DNA of 5,728 bases from CAZAPZ01 sp964487285 (GTDB lineage: Bacteria > Campylobacterota_A > Desulfurellia > JAADFJ01). Made by a program: the position numbers and the translations under genes. The stretch covers positions 1 to 5,728 of the forward strand of contig CAZAPZ010000100.1 of NCBI GenBank assembly GCA_964487285.1, written 5' to 3'. The number at the start of each line of letters is the position of its first letter. Positions within the stretch are counted from its first letter, which is position 1. This document shows, piece by piece, positions 1 through 3,906 of this stretch. Below the pieces are notes generated by a model. The model saw nothing but the letters and a program-made list of their open reading frames with translations. It made no database searches and was not told where the DNA came from.

Positions 1-774
1 TTTCTCGCCGCTCCTTTTAGCTATTATGGCTTTGTAACCTTTTTTTAGGGTTGGTTTAAAAACATAATATTCATCAGGATTGACCTGCCCTCCAACGAGC
101 ATCTCTCCAAGACCATACGATGCATTAATTAACACCACATCTTTGAATCCCGATTCTGTGTCAACGGAAAATGCAACACCGCTCGAAGAAAGGTCGGAGC
201 GAACCATTACATTAATACCGATAGATAAAGCAACATTAAAATCATCATAGTTTTTATCATGTCTGTAACTTGTTGCCCTGTCGGTAAAAATAGATCCATA
301 GCATGAACGGCACCTTTCAAGAATATGATCTACTCCACTTATGTTTAGATAGGTATCCTGCTGCCCCGCAAATGATGCGTCCGGCATATCTTCTGCTGTA
401 GCACTTGATCTAACAGCCACATCGGCATCTTCACCATAGCGGCCGCATAGTTCTTTGTATGCAGCAGATATTTCCTGTAACAGATCTTCGGGCATTTTGC
501 CGCCGGTGATTAGATTTCGCGCATTTTTAGTTTTTTCACGTAAAAGCGCCGTATTTTGTGTATCAAGATTATCAAGCTCATTTTTAATTTTTGCTCTAAG
601 ACCGTTGTAATCAAGGTAGCGCCAGTAGGCATTTGATGTTATTGCAAAGCCTTTTGCAACGTTTACACCCTCTTCTTTAAGCTCGCGTGTCATTTCGCCA
701 AGCGATGCATTTTTGCCGCCAACCAATGAAAGATCATTGATTGTTACCTCATCTAACCATTTTATATACTTCAT
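1..774 (-). CDS. ppsA: Phosphoenolpyruvate synthase, N-terminal part (cut by the window edge)
   Basis: Converts pyruvate, ATP and water to phosphoenolpyruvate, AMP and phosphate, the cytoplasmic entry step of gluconeogenesis from pyruvate. Only the first 258 codons are visible, with no stop in frame up to the left edge. They cover the PEP/pyruvate-binding (PPDK N-terminal, ATP-grasp-like) domain. Seen: an N-terminus MKYIKWLDEV, then VGGKNASLGEM at residues 18-28 with the nucleotide-contacting Lys21, VRSSATAEDMPDASFAGQQ at 121-139 with Arg122, GVAFSVD at 199-205 and GLGEMLVGGQVNPDEY at 221-236. These are PpsA-type signatures; pyruvate phosphate dikinase has a different N-terminus. A family member is usually about 750-800 residues, so the phosphohistidine swivel domain and C-terminal barrel should lie to the left. 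The ATG at 774 is supported by GGAGG 5 bases upstream. It follows fmt on the same strand after a 97-base gap with its own candidate promoter. No damage is seen in the visible part. Confidence 0.95.
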   Translation of the reverse strand, partial: MKYIKWLDEVTINDLSLVGGKNASLGEMTRELKEEGVNVAKGFAITSNAYWRYLDYNGLRAKIKNELDNLDTQNTALLREKTKNARNLITGGKMPEDLLQEISAAYKELCGRYGEDADVAVRSSATAEDMPDASFAGQQDTYLNISGVDHILERCRSCYGSIFTDRATSYRHDKNYDDFNVALSIGINVMVRSDLSSSGVAFSVDTESGFKDVVLINASYGLGEMLVGGQVNPDEYYVFKPTLKKGYKAIIAKRSGEK

Positions 775-778
775 CCAG

Positions 779-784
779 CCCTCC
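779..784 (-). promoter_or_regulatory. Ribosome-binding site of ppsA
   Basis: On the minus strand this reads GGAGGG, with its GGAGG core ending 5 bases before the ppsA ATG. It is the strongest Shine-Dalgarno match in the window and fixes the ppsA start. By contrast def and fmt have no clear one. Confidence 0.75.
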
Positions 785-810
785 GCAACAGTTTTGCTTT
801 CATTACCTTT

Positions 811-838
811 ACTATATTAATAAATATAGAATTTTCAA
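811..838 (-). promoter_or_regulatory. Candidate sigma70-type promoter of ppsA
   Basis: On the minus strand TTGAAA (838-833) and TATAGT (816-811) are separated by 16 bases; each hexamer matches 5 of 6 consensus bases. The predicted transcript would start near 804, giving a leader of about 30 bases that includes the ribosome-binding site. ppsA could therefore be transcribed apart from def-fmt. The region is AT-rich, so a chance match is possible. Confidence 0.45.
812..829. repeat. Perfect AT-only inverted repeat between fmt and ppsA
   Basis: CTATATT (812-818) and AATATAG (823-829) are perfect 7-base inverted arms around a 4-base centre, read on the plus strand. The repeat covers the candidate -10 box and part of the spacer of the ppsA promoter, so it could be an operator. 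No T-run follows on the minus strand and the stem has only two G:C-capable positions, so it is a poor terminator. All-AT palindromes also arise by chance. Confidence 0.4.
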
Positions 839-871
839 GATTTTCCGTTAAAAGCGTAGAATTTCTTTTAT

Positions 872-1768
872 TTATTTCAGAATTTTTTGAGTGATCTTAT
901 GACCGTTTAAGAACTGCTTTACATTCATGGATCTTTTTCCTTCCGGTTTTATCTCTCTTATCTTTAAGATACCATCCTTTGTTTGGACAGATAGCCCATT
1001 ATCCATATCAATAATAGATCCTACCGGTTTTTCAGTGTTTGCCTCATTATATCCAGCATTCTCAACAATGATACGTAATCCATCCAATTTGAAAAAGCTT
1101 CCAATCGATAGATATGCCCGTATCTTTCTGTCGATCTCTACCGCCGTTTCATCAACAAATGATATTCTGCAGCTTTCCTTGTTTATTTTTTTTGAATATA
1201 TTGCGGCATTATTGTCTTGTTTAGCCGGAATAATATTGCCGATGTTCTCCATTACTTCTATAGTTAGCTCCGCTCCAATTTCAGAAAGTATTTTTCTTAA
1301 CTGAATACTGTTTTCCCTACCGTTAAGCGGGTACTCTTTCATTGCAAGAATGTCGCCGCTGTCGAGTTTTTCATCTACATATATGATACTAACGCCTGTT
1401 TTTTGATCGCCGTTTAGTATTGCAATTTCCACCGGTGTTGCTCCTCTATAACGGGGGAGAAGCGACGGATGGAGGTTGATTAATTGATATTTAGGCATAT
1501 TTATTAATCGTTCGGGAATAATATTTCCATAGGCGGCCACAACTCCGATATCAAAACCAATCTCTTCAATGCGAGTATCCCTCATGTCAAAGAAAATTAA
1601 TTTATTATGAAGTCTTCCCCATTGAGCAACGGGATTTGCCTTCTTCTTTTTGCCACGCCCCTTCGGTCTGTCGGGCTGCGTTATAATTGCCGCAAGGTCA
1701 TGTTTTTTATCTATTAACTTTATGAGGGGAAGCGAAAAGTTATCCGAACCAAAAAAAAGTACTTTCAT
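872..1768 (-). CDS. fmt: Methionyl-tRNA formyltransferase
   Basis: Transfers a formyl group from 10-formyltetrahydrofolate to Met on initiator tRNA, in the cytoplasm. The protein has 298 residues, a little shorter than E. coli Fmt (about 315). Seen: the Rossmann-type start MKVLFFGSDNFSLPLI; QPDRPKGRGKKKKANPVAQ at residues 31-49, the basic loop that in this family contacts tRNA; the formyltransferase signature NLHPSLLPRYRGATP at 98-112 with catalytic Asn98 and His100; and LDSGD at 135-139 with catalytic Asp136. A C-terminal OB-like tRNA-binding domain follows from about residue 200, including GDGIL-like KDGILKI at 264-270 and KPEGKRSM at 274-281. The residues between the basic loop and VVAAYG (76-81) are shorter than in E. 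coli. The ATG at 1768 lies 6 bases after the def stop with no good Shine-Dalgarno, so coupling to def is likely (inference). The def-fmt order is common in bacteria. Confidence 0.97.
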   Translation of the reverse strand: MKVLFFGSDNFSLPLIKLIDKKHDLAAIITQPDRPKGRGKKKKANPVAQWGRLHNKLIFFDMRDTRIEEIGFDIGVVAAYGNIIPERLINMPKYQLINLHPSLLPRYRGATPVEIAILNGDQKTGVSIIYVDEKLDSGDILAMKEYPLNGRENSIQLRKILSEIGAELTIEVMENIGNIIPAKQDNNAAIYSKKINKESCRISFVDETAVEIDRKIRAYLSIGSFFKLDGLRIIVENAGYNEANTEKPVGSIIDMDNGLSVQTKDGILKIREIKPEGKRSMNVKQFLNGHKITQKILK

Positions 1769-1774
1769 GGTCTA

Positions 1775-2278
1775 TTAATCAATTTTCTGCAATTTACGCC
1801 ATTTCTTCCTGAAAAATGTCTTTTTCAGCGTGCTTAAATAATCAATGAAAAGAATACCGTCAAGATGATCTATTTCATGCTGTAAAATTACAGAAAGAAA
1901 GCTGTCTGTGGTTATGGATTTGCTCATTCCATCTAAATCAATGTAATTTACAACAACTTTTTTACTCCTGTCAACTGTTTCATAAACTCCCGGAATGCTA
2001 AGACATCCCTCTTCGTGCTGATCTGCTATCCCTTCTTTTTCAACAATAACAGGATTTATAAGAAAGAGCTTTTCATGTATGTTTCTTTCCTCATTGTTAT
2101 AGTTTACGGCAAGAAACCGCTTTGTTATTCCAACCTGAGGAGCGGCAAGGCCGATTCCCGATTTTTCCTCCATCATTTTAAACATTTCAATAGCTGTTTT
2201 TTTGTAGTAGTTATCTACAATTTTAACTTCATCACACTTTTGCCTTAAAACAGGATCGTTGTAAATCTTTATTTCCAT
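1775..2278 (-). CDS. def: Peptide deformylase
   Basis: A metalloenzyme (usually Fe2+) that removes the formyl group from the N-terminal Met of new polypeptides, acting at the ribosome exit. The protein is 167 residues, the usual size. All three family motifs are intact: GIGLAAPQVG at 41-50 (motif 1, with Gln48), EGCLSIPG at 90-97 (motif 2, with metal ligand Cys92) and HEIDH at 134-138 (motif 3, with metal ligands His134 and His138 and general base Glu135). The C-terminus is strongly basic (KKTFFRKKWRKLQK at 152-165), fitting a ribosome-binding tail. It is the first gene of the leftward set and overlaps nothing; fmt starts 6 bases after its stop. The ATG at 2278 fits the usual family start, about 40 residues before motif 1. 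No clear Shine-Dalgarno precedes it. Confidence 0.97.
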   Translation of the reverse strand: MEIKIYNDPVLRQKCDEVKIVDNYYKKTAIEMFKMMEEKSGIGLAAPQVGITKRFLAVNYNNEERNIHEKLFLINPVIVEKEGIADQHEEGCLSIPGVYETVDRSKKVVVNYIDLDGMSKSITTDSFLSVILQHEIDHLDGILFIDYLSTLKKTFFRKKWRKLQKID

Positions 2279-2285
2279 ATCTACT

Positions 2286-2314
2286 AATTTATAATAAGTT
2301 CAACGAAATTTCAA
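2286..2314 (-). promoter_or_regulatory. Weak candidate promoter of def-fmt
   Basis: On the minus strand TTGAAA (2314-2309) is followed by TATAAA (2293-2288) after 15 bases, or by the poorer TAAATT (2291-2286) after 17. Either would start the transcript within a few bases of the def ATG, implying a very short or absent leader. That agrees with the missing Shine-Dalgarno, but neither arrangement is ideal and the region is AT-rich. Confidence 0.3.
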
Positions 2315-2439
2315 GATAAATAATGAATCCTTTCGGTTTTTGCATTAAAATCATAAAAGACTGCCAAAGCTCTCATCTATATAAATTTTTTTTATATCTA
2401 CAAAATATTTTCCTCCGAAATTGCGAAACTACCGGGTTT

Positions 2440-2468
2440 TTGACGCAGGCTAAATTATATGATAACAT
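2440..2468 (+). promoter_or_regulatory. Candidate sigma70-type promoter of the aldolase gene
   Basis: TTGACG (2440-2445) and TAACAT (2463-2468) are separated by exactly 17 bases. The -35 box matches 5 of 6 consensus bases and the -10 box 4 of 6, with both TA and the final T present. Transcription would start near 2475, giving a leader of roughly 95 bases before the ATG at 2571. This is the best-spaced promoter-like pair in the divergent region. Confidence 0.45.
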
Positions 2469-2548
2469 TCTCGTTAAAAAAAAATATAAAAAAGCCTTTT
2501 ACTACAAAGCAGCCGGCAAAGAGCAAAAAAATTGGAGAATTATATCTT

Positions 2549-2587
2549 ATGTCAAAATATAAACTCTATTATGCAAAGTTTATATAG
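2549..2587 (+). other. Possible 12-codon leader ORF overlapping the aldolase start
   Basis: GGAGAA (2534-2539) sits 9 bases before an ATG at 2549 that opens a 12-codon frame (MSKYKLYYAKFI) ending at TAG 2585-2587. This is the only start here with a good Shine-Dalgarno, but it is out of frame with the aldolase and overlaps its probable ATG at 2571 by 17 bases. It may be a translated leader that couples to the aldolase, or a chance ORF, or the sign of an indel in the original 5' end. Confidence 0.25.
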
Positions 2588-3599
2588 TTTTAAAAACGAT
2601 TATAGCGAAGGCGCTCACCCGAATATTTTACAGGCATTATATAAAACAAACCTAAATCAAGAAGCAGCGTATGGAAAAGACAGATATTGCATAGAAGCGG
2701 CAAATATTCTTCGTCAAGAGGTTGGAAACCTTAACGCAGAAATCCATTTTGCTTCAGGTGGAACGCAGGCAAATTTGACTGTGATTTCGGCAATTTTAAA
2801 GCCTTACGAATCTGTTATCTCGGCAGCTACCGGACATATTGCCATTCATGAAGCCGGAGCAATTGAAGCTACCGGCCATAAAATAAATATTATCGAAACT
2901 AAAAACGGAAAATTAACTCCTCAAAATATAAAATCCATAATTGATCTTCATCAAGATGAGCATATGGTAAAACCAAGATTAGCTTTTATTTCAAATTCAA
3001 CGGAGATTGGAACTGTTTATAAAAAGAAAGAGTTGGAAAATTTATCAACCTTTTGCAAAAGCAACGATCTGTTTTTATACCTTGATGGCGCTCGTCTTGG
3101 TTCTGCGTTAACTTCTTCTGAAAACGATCTTACTTTGCCGGAACTTTCAAAACTTGTTGACATTTTTTATATCGGAGGAACAAAAAACGGGGCACTGCTT
3201 GGCGAAGCTATCGTTATCAATAATAACAGCTTTAAAGAAAACTTTAGATTTCATTTGAAACAAAAAGGAGCGCTGCTTTCTAAAAGCAGAGTAATCGGAA
3301 TTCAATTTTTGGAACTATTCAAAAACGAGCTTTTTTTCAAATTAGGTAAACATGCAAATTTAATGGCGGCAAGATTGGCAGAAGCCATTCGGGTATCAGG
3401 TTATGATTTCTTGACAAAACCTGTTTCAAATCAGATTTTTCCAATTCTCCCCAATAGATTAATTGAAAAATTAAACAAAAAATATGAATTCTATGTTTGG
3501 AGCAAGATTAATGAAAAAAACTCAGCGGTTAGACTTGTTACTTCTTGGGCAACAAAAGAAAAATTTGTTGATGAGTTTATTTTGGAATTAGACTGTTAG
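2571..3599 (+). CDS. Threonine aldolase family protein (PLP-dependent, beta-eliminating lyase fold)
   Basis: Probably cleaves L-threonine or L-allo-threonine to glycine and acetaldehyde in the cytoplasm; exact substrate preference cannot be read from sequence. From the ATG at 2571 it has 342 residues, close to E. coli LtaE (333). Seen, in this numbering: FKNDYSEGAHPNI at 7-19, the family's N-terminal substrate-binding stretch; ASGGTQAN at 61-68, the phosphate-binding loop; His89, five residues before EAGA at 94-97, in the place of the histidine that stacks on PLP; LDGARLG at 171-177 with Asp172 (pyridine nitrogen) and Arg175; and GGTKNGAL at 202-209 with Lys205 as the PLP Schiff-base lysine. 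All key residues are present. The start is uncertain: a TTG at 2532 would add 13 residues of unconvincing sequence. I chose 2571 because homologues begin just before the YSFKNDYSEG motif, though no Shine-Dalgarno precedes it. It stands alone, with gaps on both sides. The symbol ltaE is possible but not proven. Confidence 0.9.
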   Translation: MQSLYSFKNDYSEGAHPNILQALYKTNLNQEAAYGKDRYCIEAANILRQEVGNLNAEIHFASGGTQANLTVISAILKPYESVISAATGHIAIHEAGAIEATGHKINIIETKNGKLTPQNIKSIIDLHQDEHMVKPRLAFISNSTEIGTVYKKKELENLSTFCKSNDLFLYLDGARLGSALTSSENDLTLPELSKLVDIFYIGGTKNGALLGEAIVINNNSFKENFRFHLKQKGALLSKSRVIGIQFLELFKNELFFKLGKHANLMAARLAEAIRVSGYDFLTKPVSNQIFPILPNRLIEKLNKKYEFYVWSKINEKNSAVRLVTSWATKEKFVDEFILELDC

Positions 3600-3786
3600 A
3601 CGACCTCATTTTAATAGTAAACTTAATCTTAAAGAAACCGCAATATCCACATTCACAAAAATCAAAGAATTAAAAACTGATGTTACGCACTAAACGCAGT
3701 TTGCAAAGCATTGGTAAAGATAAAGTTAAATATTGCGCAAGTTTGTCATGTTGATCTTTTGATACAAGTATAAAAAAATTTAATGG

Positions 3787-3808
3787 CGTTCTTTTGTTTG
3801 ACAGAACG
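3787..3808. repeat. Inverted repeat A upstream of ccsBA
   Basis: CGTTCT (3787-3792) and AGAACG (3803-3808) are perfect 6-base inverted arms with a 10-base loop. The right arm is shared with the second inverted repeat at 3801-3830, so only one of the two stems could form at a time. AATGG occurs directly on both outer sides (3782-3786 and 3809-3813). No T-run follows on the plus strand, so it is not a normal terminator for the aldolase. Confidence 0.4.
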
Positions 3809-3830
3809 AATGGATTCTGATATGTTCTGT
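3801..3830. repeat. Inverted repeat B upstream of ccsBA, overlapping repeat A
   Basis: ACAGAAC (3801-3807) and GTTCTGT (3824-3830) are perfect 7-base inverted arms with a 16-base centre. The arm centres are 23 bases apart, roughly two helical turns, which would suit a dimeric or tandem DNA-binding regulator. The repeat is centred at 3815.5, about 60 bases before the predicted ccsBA transcript start, a common activator position. A regulatory role is inference only. Confidence 0.4.
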
Positions 3831-3862
3831 TTGCCAATATCGAAGAAGCATATTTAAACATG

Positions 3863-3868
3863 TATAAT
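3863..3868 (+). promoter_or_regulatory. Candidate -10 box of ccsBA
   Basis: A perfect TATAAT lies 39 bases before the ccsBA ATG. The base stretch 16-18 bases upstream (around 3839-3846) has no good -35 match, so if used this promoter may depend on an activator. A start near 3875 would give a leader of about 30 bases that includes the ribosome-binding site. Confidence 0.45.
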
Positions 3869-3887
3869 TTTTAAAAAATATGAAGCT

Positions 3888-3894
3888 AAAGGAG
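3888..3894 (+). promoter_or_regulatory. Ribosome-binding site of ccsBA
   Basis: AAAGGAG ends 12 bases before the ATG at 3907. The spacing is long but usable. An in-frame TAG at 3898-3900 rules out any start further upstream, so this site and the ATG fix the N-terminus. Confidence 0.7.
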
Positions 3895-3906
3895 TTTTAG
3901 ATAAAT

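Larger units (their letters stand above)
2279..2570. other. Divergent intergenic region between def and the aldolase gene
   Basis: About 290 bases, very AT-rich, including a run of nine A at roughly 2474-2483. It should hold the promoters of both directions: a weak one for def near 2286-2314 and a better one for the aldolase at 2440-2468. A 79-codon plus-strand open frame starting at 2323 has no ribosome-binding site and a composition like non-coding AT-rich DNA; I do not call it a gene. I see no tRNA-like fold and no strong hairpin. Confidence 0.6.
3600..3906. other. Non-coding gap between the aldolase gene and ccsBA
   Basis: This 307-base stretch holds no gene I can support. There is no classic terminator (GC-rich stem plus T-run) after the aldolase stop. 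The right half contains short inverted repeats at 3787-3830, a perfect TATAAT at 3863-3868 and the ccsBA ribosome-binding site at 3888-3894. A minus-strand frame of 63 codons (3670-3861) and plus-strand frames of 24 codons (3680-3754 and 3783-3857) all lack Shine-Dalgarno sequences. The plus-strand frame through 3680-3871 is broken by two TGA codons (3752-3754, 3818-3820), so a decayed gene or dispersed repeat is possible but not shown. Confidence 0.6.

Noticed and set aside
927..1304. 125-codon plus-strand open frame
   Set aside because: It lies wholly antisense to fmt, whose catalytic motifs and full length are clear; no ribosome-binding site.
2015..2248. 77-codon plus-strand open frame
   Set aside because: Antisense to def, which has all three deformylase motifs intact.
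2323..2562. 79-codon plus-strand open frame in the divergent gap
   Set aside because: No Shine-Dalgarno before its ATG, Lys/Phe/Tyr-rich content expected of AT-rich non-coding DNA, no recognisable motif, and it covers the best promoter of the aldolase gene.
3604..3687. Plus-strand reading with a KLNLKETAISTF stretch, loosely like leader peptides of class I lanthipeptide precursors
   Set aside because: No start codon in that frame, no ribosome-binding site, no core-like Cys/Ser/Thr tail and no modification or export genes nearby.
3673..3702. AAACTG / CAGTTT inverted repeat as a possible terminator of the aldolase gene
   Set aside because: Six-base AT-biased stem with a long loop, about 75 bases after the stop, and no T-run follows.
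3782..3813. AATGG direct repeats flanking inverted repeat A, like a tiny element with a target duplication
   Set aside because: The flanked unit is only 22 bases and the repeats 5 bases; chance is more likely and no known element is this small.
3670..3861. 63-codon minus-strand open frame
   Set aside because: No Shine-Dalgarno or clear promoter, no recognised domain. Kept only as a finding about a possible repeat or relic.
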